Source: Flavobacteriales bacterium
GTDB lineage: Bacteria > Bacteroidota > Bacteroidia > Flavobacteriales_G > Salibacteraceae
Direction: 5' to 3'
DNA: 64,000 nucleotides
NCBI GenBank assembly: GCA_020435995.1
Contig: JAGQYO010000008.1
Span: 1 to 64,000 of the forward strand
The notes below the pieces were generated by a model. It ran no database searches. It was not told the DNA's origin and worked only from the letters and a program-made list of their open reading frames with translations. Positions 28,308-38,349 of the stretch are shown here, in pieces. A program made the position numbers and the translations under genes. Numbering within the stretch: the stretch's first letter is position 1; every line of letters begins with the position of its first letter.

Positions 28308-28315
28308 CAAAATTA
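28308..28315 (-). promoter_or_regulatory. Candidate -7 box (TAATTTTG) for the response regulator
   Basis: The minus strand reads TAATTTTG only 8 bases before the ATG at 28299. If used, the transcript would have almost no leader. There is no clear -33 element. Confidence 0.35.
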
Positions 28316-28362
28316 GCCCCGCATGTTGGTAGTAAGGTTATTTTATAAAATAAAAATTAAGT

Positions 28363-28370
28363 TATATTTG
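28363..28370 (+). promoter_or_regulatory. Candidate -7 box (TATATTTG) for the giant beta-helix protein
   Basis: TATATTTG matches TAnnTTTG and lies 49 bases before the ATG at 28420. The upstream sequence is very AT-rich and lacks a clear TTG at the normal distance. Confidence 0.5.
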
Positions 28371-28419
28371 GGGCTTTATCCCAAGAAAGATTAAATCGTT
28401 AAATTAAAATCAAATAAGT

Positions 28420-31400
28420 ATGAAGTACATTCACACAATTATGAGCAAGGTAGCGCTAAGTATAGCGGCGGTCTGCTTCTCCCTGGTGAGCTTTGGTCAG
28501 CTCTCGGGTACGTACACCATTGGTGGTACGAGTCCTAGTTATGCTTCTTTTACAGCGGCCATTTCGGCGCTCAATACAAGTGGAGTTAATGGACCAGTAG
28601 TTTTTAATGTTCGACAAGGAACTTATCTTGAACAACTTTCGTTTTCGGGCATTACAGGTGTTTCGGCGGTAAACAACATTACGTTTCGTCCAGATCCTGC
28701 TAACACCGCTCCAGTAAACGTACAGTACAATTCGACTTCATCTATTGATGTTGGGGTTGCTTTGTTTAATGGCGCTTCTCATATCAGTATTGATACCATT
28801 AACCTAAAATCTCTTGGGTCTACTTATGCTAGAGGGGTTGAATTTAAAGGAACGAACAGCAACATTACAATTGATGGATGTAAGCTCGATGTGAGTTCTG
28901 GTTCTCAAACTACTTCAACTTATGATTGTGGGGTTTACGACAATACAGGAACTACGAACATGAGTAATAACATTACCATTACTAATTGTGAAATTATTAA
29001 TGCTGCCTATGGAATTTATTCCTACGGAGGGTCGACTTCTGTACAGCAGTCAGGTTGGGAGATTAGCAACAACAAAATAGATTTTTCTAACTATGGTATT
29101 TATTGTTACTACTCTGGTGGTGATTTTAACAACAACGAACTTACAAACGACCAATCTTACAATTACCCAAGAGCATTTTATTGCTATTATGCTAGAAACT
29201 CGAACTTCATTGGTAACAAGATAGTTCTGTCAAATGGTGTTTATGGATACGGAATGTATTTGAATCGTTCAGGTTCAACTTCGTCTTCAAGCCGTGGTAC
29301 ATGCGCCAATAACCAAATTGCTATTGTTAATATGTCAAGTGGAACCAATTATGGTTTGTATACTTACTATTATGACTACGGCGATATTTATCACAACAGT
29401 GTGAATATTACTGCTGGATCGGCTTATGCAGCGTATTTGTATTATGGTACCAGCGTTACGTATACCAACAACTGTATTGTGAATCTTGGAACCAATTATT
29501 TGCTATATCATTATGGAACACACACCATGGACAACAACAACTTTTATGGCCCTAATGGAGCTACAATAGTTGGAACTACTGGTACGAATTCTATTTCTGT
29601 AGATCCAGCTTATAAGTCAGCTACCGATTTACATGCTACTGGTATTGGAATCCACAATATGGGTAAAGTGATAACTGGGGTAATAAATGATATTGATGGA
29701 GATATCAGATGTCCAGGTACTGGATGTCCTGGTGGTGCTTCTGCTCCAGACATTGGTGCTGATGAATTTGTTTTACCTCCTAACGATGCTGGTATTACAG
29801 GATTTGGAAGTTTAGCATTTTGTGCTGGTCCTGGTACGGTTAAAGCCACAGTAAGAAACTTTGGTAGTGACACGCTCAAGTCAGTTAATGTGGGTTGGGA
29901 GCTAAAAACGAATGCTGGGCCTTATGTGGCTCAGGTAGGTCTTTCTATGTCTGGTTTAACGATTCCTCCAGGAAAAGACACATTGGTTACATTGGGAACC
30001 TTAACTATTGCTGCCAACAGTACATATTATATAAATACTAAAACCTCTTCACCTAACGGAAGTACGGATGGTGATACCACAAATGACGCAGCGAACAGTG
30101 GTGCTTTTAAAGCTTCTATGTCTGGAACTTTCACCGTAGGGCCAACTACTGGTAAAGACTACTCAGATTTAGAAACTGCATTTAACGATTTAGAACTTAA
30201 TGGTATTTGCGGTCCAGTTATTTTAAATGTGGAGCAAGGTGTTTATAACCATCAGCTTAAAATTACTAATATCGTGGGAACATCAACAAGTAATACCATT
30301 CTTGTTCGTCCTGATCCTGCCAATACATCTGAAGTTCGTTTGACTTACAACTCCACTGGATCTGCACTTACTCAGAATGCTGTGGTTTACATTGAGGATG
30401 CAAGTTGGATTACATTCCGAGATATGAATTTCCAAGCTTTAAATTCTTCTTATGGACGAGTTATCAGCTTTGCTGGTAACCCTACGGATTGTAGGTTTAT
30501 AAATGACTCGATTTTATCACCTTCGGTTAGTACTTCAAGTGACTACAATGCTGTTATCTTTAATAATAGAGGTTCTGTAGTAGTTGAAGATTTTAAATTC
30601 AGAAATTGTGCAATTCGCGGAGGTTCTTATGCCATATATACTTATGGAGGATCTTCAACTTCAAGAAACCCTGGTGGTTGGATTGTAGATAGTTGTGATA
30701 TCAGAGGATTTGCTTACATGGGAATCTACGATTACTACATGGATAACATGACTTATACCAATAATTACATTGAAAAGAACTCTGGTTATACTTATGGTTA
30801 TGGTATGTATCGTTATTACGGTTACTACCACAAAATCGTAAACAACACCATTAGAATGTATGGTGGTACTTCGTATTTCTATGGAGTTTACAACTATCGA
30901 GGAGAAGATGGTGAATTCAGAAATAATGATATTGAGATCAACACCACAAGCTATGGTTATCCGCTTTACTTGTATTACAACTACAACACGCCTATTACGG
31001 GTAATAAGGTTGTGGCGAATGTTGGAAATTACGCCTACTGTTATATGAACTATTGTGGTTCTACTAGTTCGTCCAATAGAAACATTATCGCTAACAACAT
31101 GATTAGTACTAATGGTTCAAGTCTTTCAGGTTCTACTAATCATTATGTTTATTATGCGAATTACACCGATGTAGTTCACAACTCGTGGTTAGTTGAAGGT
31201 GGATCGGGTTATGGTACTTATTTGTATCAAGGTACTGGTACTGTTTTCGCCAACAACATTTCGGTTCACTTGGGTTCAGGTTATGGATTGTACGTAAGTG
31301 GATCTCATACTTATAGCAAAAACAATGCTTACGCACCTAATGGAACTACCACAACTACACCGGGTGCTGTTACATGGTCGGTTAACCCAGGATTTATTGC

Positions 31401-34400
31401 AAATGATGATTTACATGCAACTTCTGCTACGCTACACAATGCTGGTGACAACTGGACTTCATTGGTTCCCGTTGATATAGATGGCGAAGTTCGTTGTCCT
31501 GGAACAGGTTGCCAAGGTGGAGCAAGTCTTCCAGATGTTGGTGCTGATGAATATTGGTTGCCAGACCATGATATAGGTATCAAAGGTCCTGGTGATGGTG
31601 CACAGTGTGCTGGTTTAGCTAACATTTCGGCAAAAGTCAGAAACTTTGGTGCTCTTTCTCAAGATACTGCAGTAGTAGGATGGTCGGTATCTACCAATGG
31701 TGGCGCTTTTGTTCCTCAAACAGGTCTTACAATTACTAATCTTGGATTAACTCCTGGAAATGATACTACTGTAAATCTTGGTTCAATGACCATGGTGAAT
31801 GGATCTTATTATGATTTCATCGTATGGGCTTCTAATGGCCGTGATCAAAGAATTGCCAATGATACCAATAGGTTCAGAATGGCTCCAGCAATGACAGGGG
31901 TTTATACTGTTGGCGGTGCAGGTGCTGATTATGCGAAAGTGCAAGATGCATTCGATGATATCTCGGCTAATGGTGTGTGTGGTCCTATCTTTTTACACTT
32001 GGCGGATACTACTTTCACCGAAAATGTGGTAGTTAGAGCGATTCCTGGATCTAACAGGGTAAACATAGTTACAGCTATGAGTAATCCTGCTAATGCAAAC
32101 AGAGCTAAAATTCAAGGTAAAATCACCTTCGAAAGAACAAGTAACGTTACATTCCATAACCTACACTTAGAGAACAGTTCTACGGTAATTGATTTTTCTG
32201 GGACTATTCCGCATTTAACATTGGATAGCAACAGGATTGAATGTACTGGTACTTCTTTTGGAAACTATGCAATCTATGAGTACAACAGTTCTTCTACTGA
32301 TAGCTTGGTGATATCTAGAAATGATATTAGTGGAGGTTATTACTGTGTTTATATATACGGTACAAGTACGAGTAGAACTGATCGTGAGTCTAACTGGTAT
32401 TTAGTAAATAATTACATTCACGATTGGTATATCTATGGAACGTATATTTATTATGCTGCTGATGCCTTCGTTAGAGGCAATCGTTACGAGAGTTCTCCTA
32501 CACTTTATTCTTACCCTTATGGTTTGATGTGCTATTATAGCAACAACATGGAGATATCTGGAAATAAGTTACTCATTGGAGGTACTTCTGGTGGTTACGG
32601 TATGTATATATACTATGGTAACTATTATAACAGGTTAACAACTGATACCAATCGCATCTTCAACAATATGATCTCAATCAGAACTGGAAGTGCGGATTAC
32701 ACTAAATACGGTGTTTACTTGTACCGTCCATACAATACATTGTTTGAGCATAACAGCATCTATTTAAATTCATCTTATTCAAGTGCCTATGGGTTGTATT
32801 CAAACTATGTATACAATTCTAAAATCATGAATAACGTAATTGAAAATGGAGCTGGTGGCGCCACATGGTATAACCCTTATATGGGATCTGGTATGACGAA
32901 CAATTACAATGCGTTCTGGACAGGGAATCCTTTGATATCTGGAGTGAATGGTCCTACTATGGGAACTGGTTCGTTTATTACACGACCTAGGTATAAAGAT
33001 CCAAGTACGATAGATTTAAGGGTTAATAGCCTCCAACTAGATAGCGGTGCTTATGCTGCTGGTTATACTGAGGATATTTTTGGCAATCCACGTAATATGA
33101 GTTTCCCAGATATTGGTGCTCATGAATTTGATCCATGTATTTGGGATGCTGCCGTTACTGGTTTTGATCATGGCTATGCATCAATTCCTGCTGGACAGAG
33201 CGTAAGATTAACGTCTGAATTAACAAATTATGGTTTGGATTCTATACTTAATGTTGTAGGTCGTTTTGATTTGAGCGGTTCAGCTACAGTTGCACCTTCT
33301 ATTACTTTACAAGTTGATCAAGATACTTTGATGAGTGGGATTATTCCAGTTGGAAATATTGCAGGTGCTTATCAGGCTATGGGTACTGTTACTACTACAA
33401 GTGCTGATTGCGATAGATCTAATGATACGGCTTATGTTGCTGTTACAGTGAGTGATTCTGTATATGCTAGAGAAATGATGACTTCAACTGCAACTGGTAT
33501 TGGTAATCCACAGCCATTGGAGTTTGGTCAAACCTTTGAAGTGTTCTCTCCAGACGTGATGACTTCAATAAGCTTTTACTTGGTTCAACCAACTTTTGGT
33601 GCAACCGTAAGAGCTGTGATTTATGAGATGGATCCTACTACTGGATTGCCAGGAGCTAAATTAGATTCTACACGAGTTATGATGGTTACCAATTCAACTG
33701 GAAGTTGGTATACGCTACCTCTTGGTTGTAGAGGTCTCCAAGTGAATGCAGGGATGTATTTTGTGTCTATTCACCAGATTAATCCTCCAAACATGAGTTT
33801 GGGATACACGCTTGGAAGAACTGCATTAGAGAGATATGTGTTTGTTGATCTTTATGATGGAACAGGTTGGAGAGCTTCTAATGATCCAGGTTTAAATTCT
33901 ATAGTTGATGATATGTCTTTCTTGTTGAGAGCAAACTTTGGCACCTTCACTGAGCCCAAGATTCTTGAAGATACATCACTTATATGTAATGGTTCTTACT
34001 CTTACATTAAGACAATAAAAGAGTATCAGTCACAGTATTGGAGCAACAGTTTAATCTTTGACTCTATTAGAGTTTCTACTGGTGGAACCTATTCTGTTAC
34101 AGTTTGGGATGAATTAGGATGTATCTACATGGATAGTACACAGGCAATCGTTAGTGATCCTATTAATGTTACTTCTTCTTCAACTAAAGCTACTTGTGGA
34201 ATGAGTGATGGTGTTGCAACTGTTAATGCAACTGGTAACACTTCGCCTTTCTCTTATAACTGGTCTAATGGTGGATCTACAGCTTCTATAAATGGAGTAG
34301 CAGGAGATGACTACAAAGTGACTATTACAGACAACTTAGGTTGTAAGAAGGTACAAGATGTACAAGTGCTTGGAGCATTCCCTGATATTACTGCTTCTTG

Positions 34401-35574
34401 GGGTTATCCAAGTTGTAATGGTGATGGAAATGGTACTTCAAATGTTGTAGTTAATAAAGGAGTTTCTCCTTCTTCAGTTGTTTGGAGTGGTGGTAATACG
34501 CCTAATCAAGCTTCAAACTCTGGTATGGCTGCTGGAACCTATACGGTTCAAGTAACTGATGCAAGTGGATGTACTACAAGAGATACTATCTTGATTCTTG
34601 ATCCTCCAGTTCTTGGATCTGTAAATGCTGCTTCAAGTCCTACAGCTTGTTTAAGATCTGATGGTACTGCTAAAGTTACTATGACAGGTGGATTAGCTCC
34701 TTATAAGTACTTGTGGAGTGCTACTGCTGGTAGCCAGACTACTGCAACAGCAATTGGATTGAGAAAAGGTTCTTATGATGTTACGGTTACTGATAGCTTA
34801 TCTTGTCAGTATATTACCAAGGTTACTATTAAGGATCCAAATTCTCCAGTAGCAGTACCTAACAACAAAACGCTTAATTGTAGTTATGATAAGACAACAG
34901 TTGAAGTGAATGTCACAGGTGGTACGCCTCCAATGAATTACAACTGGGTATACAATGGAAAGAGTTCTCAGTCTGCTACCATTGTTAATGGTGGAGCGGC
35001 TCAGTATCACTTACACATTGTTGATGCGGCTGGTTGTGAGCACGATACTGTGGTATCGATCACTGCACCTCCTGCTCTTGCAGTATCTTTAAGTGGTTAC
35101 GTTGATGGTGGTCAAGGAAATGTAAGTTACACTGCGAATGCTAGTGGCGGTACTCCTCCTTATACTTCTTATACTTGGAGTCCAAGTAACGAAGTTGGAC
35201 CTACAGCTAACAAGCTTGACAATGGTCGTAACACAGTTACTATTGTTGATTCTAAAGGTTGTACTTTGAGTTATGATCTTGATGTTCATTCAGTATATAC
35301 TGGATTGGATGCATTTGATCAAGAAAATGGCTTTAAGATTTATCCAAACCCTTCAAATGGTGAAGTGAACCTTGAGTTAAACTTAAATGCTCAAGCTGAT
35401 GTTACTGTTAGAGTTATGAATGCTACAGGTGAGTTGATCGAGTTTGTTGAAAGAACTAATGTAGTTCAAGATAAGATTACACTTGATCTAAGTACCTATG
35501 CAGTTGGAATGTATTTTGTTGAAACTACTATCGGTTCTGAGAAAGTGGTAAACAAGATTCAGTTAACTAGATAA
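28420..35574 (+). CDS. Giant secreted beta-helix and SprB-repeat surface protein with T9SS sorting domain
   Basis: A 2384-residue protein. A signal peptide (about 1-26, ending SFG) is followed by three large modules starting near residues 30, 569 and 1160. Each begins with a G-T/V-Y/F-T-h-G element and continues as a right-handed parallel beta-helix rich in Asn, Gly and Tyr, then closes with a D-I-G-A-D/H-E segment. Residues near 1650-1880 hold a beta-sandwich region. About five SprB-type repeats (residues 1922-2291) follow, with the hallmark TDxxGC ends. The final 85 residues form a type A T9SS sorting domain (KIYPNPSNG, ending VNKIQLTR). It is probably exported by T9SS and anchored or released at the surface, where it may act in adhesion or gliding. 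The ligand is unknown. Confidence 0.88.
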   Translation: MKYIHTIMSKVALSIAAVCFSLVSFGQLSGTYTIGGTSPSYASFTAAISALNTSGVNGPVVFNVRQGTYLEQLSFSGITGVSAVNNITFRPDPANTAPVNVQYNSTSSIDVGVALFNGASHISIDTINLKSLGSTYARGVEFKGTNSNITIDGCKLDVSSGSQTTSTYDCGVYDNTGTTNMSNNITITNCEIINAAYGIYSYGGSTSVQQSGWEISNNKIDFSNYGIYCYYSGGDFNNNELTNDQSYNYPRAFYCYYARNSNFIGNKIVLSNGVYGYGMYLNRSGSTSSSSRGTCANNQIAIVNMSSGTNYGLYTYYYDYGDIYHNSVNITAGSAYAAYLYYGTSVTYTNNCIVNLGTNYLLYHYGTHTMDNNNFYGPNGATIVGTTGTNSISVDPAYKSATDLHATGIGIHNMGKVITGVINDIDGDIRCPGTGCPGGASAPDIGADEFVLPPNDAGITGFGSLAFCAGPGTVKATVRNFGSDTLKSVNVGWELKTNAGPYVAQVGLSMSGLTIPPGKDTLVTLGTLTIAANSTYYINTKTSSPNGSTDGDTTNDAANSGAFKASMSGTFTVGPTTGKDYSDLETAFNDLELNGICGPVILNVEQGVYNHQLKITNIVGTSTSNTILVRPDPANTSEVRLTYNSTGSALTQNAVVYIEDASWITFRDMNFQALNSSYGRVISFAGNPTDCRFINDSILSPSVSTSSDYNAVIFNNRGSVVVEDFKFRNCAIRGGSYAIYTYGGSSTSRNPGGWIVDSCDIRGFAYMGIYDYYMDNMTYTNNYIEKNSGYTYGYGMYRYYGYYHKIVNNTIRMYGGTSYFYGVYNYRGEDGEFRNNDIEINTTSYGYPLYLYYNYNTPITGNKVVANVGNYAYCYMNYCGSTSSSNRNIIANNMISTNGSSLSGSTNHYVYYANYTDVVHNSWLVEGGSGYGTYLYQGTGTVFANNISVHLGSGYGLYVSGSHTYSKNNAYAPNGTTTTTPGAVTWSVNPGFIANDDLHATSATLHNAGDNWTSLVPVDIDGEVRCPGTGCQGGASLPDVGADEYWLPDHDIGIKGPGDGAQCAGLANISAKVRNFGALSQDTAVVGWSVSTNGGAFVPQTGLTITNLGLTPGNDTTVNLGSMTMVNGSYYDFIVWASNGRDQRIANDTNRFRMAPAMTGVYTVGGAGADYAKVQDAFDDISANGVCGPIFLHLADTTFTENVVVRAIPGSNRVNIVTAMSNPANANRAKIQGKITFERTSNVTFHNLHLENSSTVIDFSGTIPHLTLDSNRIECTGTSFGNYAIYEYNSSSTDSLVISRNDISGGYYCVYIYGTSTSRTDRESNWYLVNNYIHDWYIYGTYIYYAADAFVRGNRYESSPTLYSYPYGLMCYYSNNMEISGNKLLIGGTSGGYGMYIYYGNYYNRLTTDTNRIFNNMISIRTGSADYTKYGVYLYRPYNTLFEHNSIYLNSSYSSAYGLYSNYVYNSKIMNNVIENGAGGATWYNPYMGSGMTNNYNAFWTGNPLISGVNGPTMGTGSFITRPRYKDPSTIDLRVNSLQLDSGAYAAGYTEDIFGNPRNMSFPDIGAHEFDPCIWDAAVTGFDHGYASIPAGQSVRLTSELTNYGLDSILNVVGRFDLSGSATVAPSITLQVDQDTLMSGIIPVGNIAGAYQAMGTVTTTSADCDRSNDTAYVAVTVSDSVYAREMMTSTATGIGNPQPLEFGQTFEVFSPDVMTSISFYLVQPTFGATVRAVIYEMDPTTGLPGAKLDSTRVMMVTNSTGSWYTLPLGCRGLQVNAGMYFVSIHQINPPNMSLGYTLGRTALERYVFVDLYDGTGWRASNDPGLNSIVDDMSFLLRANFGTFTEPKILEDTSLICNGSYSYIKTIKEYQSQYWSNSLIFDSIRVSTGGTYSVTVWDELGCIYMDSTQAIVSDPINVTSSSTKATCGMSDGVATVNATGNTSPFSYNWSNGGSTASINGVAGDDYKVTITDNLGCKKVQDVQVLGAFPDITASWGYPSCNGDGNGTSNVVVNKGVSPSSVVWSGGNTPNQASNSGMAAGTYTVQVTDASGCTTRDTILILDPPVLGSVNAASSPTACLRSDGTAKVTMTGGLAPYKYLWSATAGSQTTATAIGLRKGSYDVTVTDSLSCQYITKVTIKDPNSPVAVPNNKTLNCSYDKTTVEVNVTGGTPPMNYNWVYNGKSSQSATIVNGGAAQYHLHIVDAAGCEHDTVVSITAPPALAVSLSGYVDGGQGNVSYTANASGGTPPYTSYTWSPSNEVGPTANKLDNGRNTVTIVDSKGCTLSYDLDVHSVYTGLDAFDQENGFKIYPNPSNGEVNLELNLNAQADVTVRVMNATGELIEFVERTNVVQDKITLDLSTYAVGMYFVETTIGSEKVVNKIQLTR
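28507..33480 (+). repeat. Three diverged intragenic modules of about 1.6-1.8 kb (beta-helix units)
   Basis: Module starts lie near 28507, 30124 and 31899. Shared marks are the opening GTYTIGG/GTFTVGP/GVYTVGG, the following GPV-N-h-QG-type strand, and the closing DIDG-RCPGTGC-GG (first two modules) with DIGADE/DVGADE/DIGAHE. Similarity is at the protein level; long identical DNA tracts were not seen. Confidence 0.75.
34183..35292 (+). repeat. Five SprB-type repeats of about 70-80 codons
   Basis: Each unit has an early Cys, a central Y-N/L-W-S/V strand and an end of the form hTDxxGC or hVDxxGC. Matches are TITDNLGC, QVTDASGC, TVTDSLSC, HIVDAAGC and TIVDSKGC. They resemble repeats of the SprB gliding adhesin family. 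Confidence 0.75.
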
Positions 35575-35595
35575 TAAATTAAATAATAGATAATG

Positions 35596-35625
35596 AAACC
35601 CCGGCTTTGGTCGGGGTTTTTTTTT
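35596..35625 (+). terminator. Intrinsic terminator after the giant surface-protein gene
   Basis: An 8-bp stem, AAACCCCG (35596-35603) with CGGGGTTT (35612-35619), has an 8-base loop and is followed by T residues to 35625. It separates the surface-protein gene from the men operon. Confidence 0.9.
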
Positions 35626-35641
35626 GCCCTTATTTTGCTTT

Positions 35642-36655
35642 ATGGATTTTGTTCACTGGAAGCTGCCAAAAGAATCGACCTTCAAATCAATGATGGGCAC
35701 ACCTAAAATTATAGGAGCCCAAGTGTCTCCTATTCTTGGAAGAAAGGGATTTTTGTTGTTTCCATTTAATGCTACAAATTCTTCTGTCTTTTTTTGGGAA
35801 GGCGACTATAAGACTCATTCTCTACCAAAAAGTTCCTTCCCTGAAAACACCTGCAGCATTGACCTTATTGACGAGGGAAAAGATGCGTATTATCGGAACG
35901 GAAATGCACTGATATCAGCCGTTGCAAATGGTCATTTTGAAAAGGTAGTATTGTCGAGGAGAATCGAGGTTCAGGGTACTTTGGATAGCAAAACCTGCTT
36001 TGCTGCGATGTGCCACATGTACCCCGATGCATTTGTTTACCATTATAGAATAAATGATGTGGAATGGCTCGGAGCGAGCCCCGAATTATTCCTAAATGTC
36101 GATAACGAAAAGGTCGCTTCCTTTTCGTTGGCGGGTACACGTCTGAATTCTGGAAACAGTGATGTACCTTGGCCTAGTAAGGAGCAAAATGAGCAACAAT
36201 ATGTCACAGATTTTGTGCTTGACGCGTTTATAAAATCTGGATTAACCGATATACAAGTTCATGATTCAGTGAAGCACTCGGCAGGAGCAGTTGAGCACAT
36301 TTTGTCAGTAGTTGAGGCTCAGGTAAATCCTTCTTTTAATCTCGAAAAATTAATTTTGGAGTTACACCCTACACCAGCGGTTGCAGGCATACCAAAAGAA
36401 AAAGCCATCAAATGGATATTAGAAAATGAACCACATGATAGGGAGTACTATTCGGGTTTTTTGGGTGAAACTGGAACTCACCAAAGACTCTATGTAAACC
36501 TAAGGTGTTTAAAGCTGGAGGGAAGAGGCATAAGTCTTTTTGTAGGTGGCGGTTTTACAAAAGATTCTGATTTGGATGCTGAATGGGAAGAAACTGTTGT
36601 GAAATCAAAAACAATGATGGCTGTCTTACAAAAAATGAACAATTTAGCAGAATGA
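35642..36655 (+). CDS. menF: Isochorismate synthase
   Basis: A chorismate-binding enzyme of about 337 residues that makes isochorismate, the first step of menaquinone synthesis. Motifs seen are VVLSRRIEV, WLGASPELFL, FSLAGTR, SAGAVEHILS, LHPTPAVAGIPK, and DREYYSGFLGE near the metal and chorismate site. ATG at 35642 is chosen; a TTG at 35624 would start within the terminator. Its stop overlaps menD (ATGA). The shorter length is usual for Bacteroidota MenF. Salicylate or enterobactin use of isochorismate is not supported by the neighbours. Confidence 0.93.
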   Translation: MDFVHWKLPKESTFKSMMGTPKIIGAQVSPILGRKGFLLFPFNATNSSVFFWEGDYKTHSLPKSSFPENTCSIDLIDEGKDAYYRNGNALISAVANGHFEKVVLSRRIEVQGTLDSKTCFAAMCHMYPDAFVYHYRINDVEWLGASPELFLNVDNEKVASFSLAGTRLNSGNSDVPWPSKEQNEQQYVTDFVLDAFIKSGLTDIQVHDSVKHSAGAVEHILSVVEAQVNPSFNLEKLILELHPTPAVAGIPKEKAIKWILENEPHDREYYSGFLGETGTHQRLYVNLRCLKLEGRGISLFVGGGFTKDSDLDAEWEETVVKSKTMMAVLQKMNNLAE

Positions 36656-38349
36656 ACACGAATAAAATTTCGGCCTTAATCCTAGCGAAACTATTTGCTA
36701 AAAAGGGTGGAAAATATGTTGTGATATCACCAGGTTCTAGAAATGCACCACTTACAATTGCCTTTCAAAAAGTGAAGGAAATTACATGTCTCTCCATTCC
36801 AGATGAGAGATCGGCGGGTTTTGTTGCCTTGGGAATAGCCAAGTCTAAAAATGAGATGGTTGGTTTGGTTTGTACCTCCGGATCGGCCCTCACGAACTAC
36901 TTCCCAGCCGTAATAGAAGCTGACTTTCAAAACATCCCCATCGTTGTTATGTCCGCCGATCGGCCCGAAAAATGGATAGATCAGGGAATTGGACAGTCCA
37001 TTTATCAAAAGGAAATATTTGGGAATTATGTCAAATGTTTTCATCACTTCGACGATGGATTGGTTACCGACCAAAATCTATGGGATATGAATCGCAGAAT
37101 AAATGAGTCATTCCTGAAGGCCTTAAGCATTCCTAAAGGCCCCGTTCATCTGAACCTGGCTTATTCCGAGCCATTGTACGATCAGGTTGAAACGAGTTTA
37201 CCAGAAGGAGCATTTCGAGAAATAGAACTTCAATCGCAGAGTCGTATATTGGAAAAAAGAGGGTATGACCAGTTAAATGAAATTTGGCTGAAGGCGGAAA
37301 GGGTTTTGATCTTGTGTGGTGTTTTAGCACCGTCCAAAAAATTGCTTGATTTGCTCACTAAAATGGAGAGATTAAAAGGCGTTGTAGTTCTTCACGAAAC
37401 CACCTCTAACCTCCCACCTAGCTTAGGTATTGGTTCCATTGACCAAGCCTTGGAGTGTCTGCCATCACAAATGGATTTTAAACCAGATTTACTCATTACT
37501 ATCGGCCATCACATTGTTTCAAAAAGAGTAAAGTCATTTTTGAACGATAAATCTATTCACAACCATTGGCAAGTATCAGAAGGTGGAGAAATGGTCGATA
37601 CCTTCCAAAGGTTAACAGCCATTATCCCTACTACACCAGAAGATTTTTTTTCAGGTTTACTTTTAGAAAGTACGACTCAGACGACTTTTCAAAACAAGTG
37701 GTTTAAAGTTCGAGATAAAGCGCAAGCTGCTCATACCAGTTTTATAAAACAAACCGAGTTCAGTGATTTGTTATCCTTTCAATTGCTTCTTGGTGCCGTC
37801 CCTACGGGGTTTCACTTGGAGTTGGCCAATAGTTCGGTTATTCGCTATGCGCAGTTGTTCTCAGATCGTAAATGGGACTCGTGTTCGTCTAACCGAGGGG
37901 CAAGTGGCATAGAGGGAAGCACTTCCACAGCCATAGGTCATTGCTTAGGAAGTAAAAAAAACACGGTTTTGATTACTGGAGATATCAGTTTCTTCTACGA
38001 CTCGAACGCCCTTTGGAACCACCATATTCCCAATAATTTTAGAATCATATTGATAAACAACTCTGGTGGTGGTATTTTTAGATACATTCCAGGGCCGCAA
38101 AGTGTAGAGAATTTTGAAGAATTTTTTGAAACACAACATCAACTGAGTGCGAGTGGAATTTGTCAAACACATGGTGTTGCTTATTCATCATGCGACTCTG
38201 TTCCGAGTTTAAAAGGCGAGCTGGATTCCTTTTTTAAAGACACAAGAAAGGGGCCTTCCTTATTAGAAGTGTTTACACCACGAGAGAGAAATGACAAGGT
38301 GCTTCATGAGTATTTTAGATTCATAAAAGATTTTACCGCCATCGAATGA
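36652..38349 (+). CDS. menD: 2-succinyl-5-enolpyruvyl-6-hydroxy-3-cyclohexene-1-carboxylate synthase
   Basis: A thiamine-diphosphate enzyme of 565 residues that joins isochorismate and 2-oxoglutarate. The N-terminal VISPGSRNAPLTIAF and CTSGSALTNYFPAV are characteristic, and the TPP/Mg site includes LITGDISFFYDSNAL and INNSGGGIFRYIPG. ATG at 36652 overlaps the menF stop, and the longer upstream frame is inside menF. Its stop overlaps menA in the same way, so menF-D-A are probably translationally coupled. Confidence 0.96.
   Translation: MNTNKISALILAKLFAKKGGKYVVISPGSRNAPLTIAFQKVKEITCLSIPDERSAGFVALGIAKSKNEMVGLVCTSGSALTNYFPAVIEADFQNIPIVVMSADRPEKWIDQGIGQSIYQKEIFGNYVKCFHHFDDGLVTDQNLWDMNRRINESFLKALSIPKGPVHLNLAYSEPLYDQVETSLPEGAFREIELQSQSRILEKRGYDQLNEIWLKAERVLILCGVLAPSKKLLDLLTKMERLKGVVVLHETTSNLPPSLGIGSIDQALECLPSQMDFKPDLLITIGHHIVSKRVKSFLNDKSIHNHWQVSEGGEMVDTFQRLTAIIPTTPEDFFSGLLLESTTQTTFQNKWFKVRDKAQAAHTSFIKQTEFSDLLSFQLLLGAVPTGFHLELANSSVIRYAQLFSDRKWDSCSSNRGASGIEGSTSTAIGHCLGSKKNTVLITGDISFFYDSNALWNHHIPNNFRIILINNSGGGIFRYIPGPQSVENFEEFFETQHQLSASGICQTHGVAYSSCDSVPSLKGELDSFFKDTRKGPSLLEVFTPRERNDKVLHEYFRFIKDFTAIE

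Noticed and set aside
28507-35292. Repetitive DNA that could suggest a CRISPR-like or satellite array
   Set aside because: The repeats are in frame, diverged and encode beta-helix and SprB units; no spacer structure exists.
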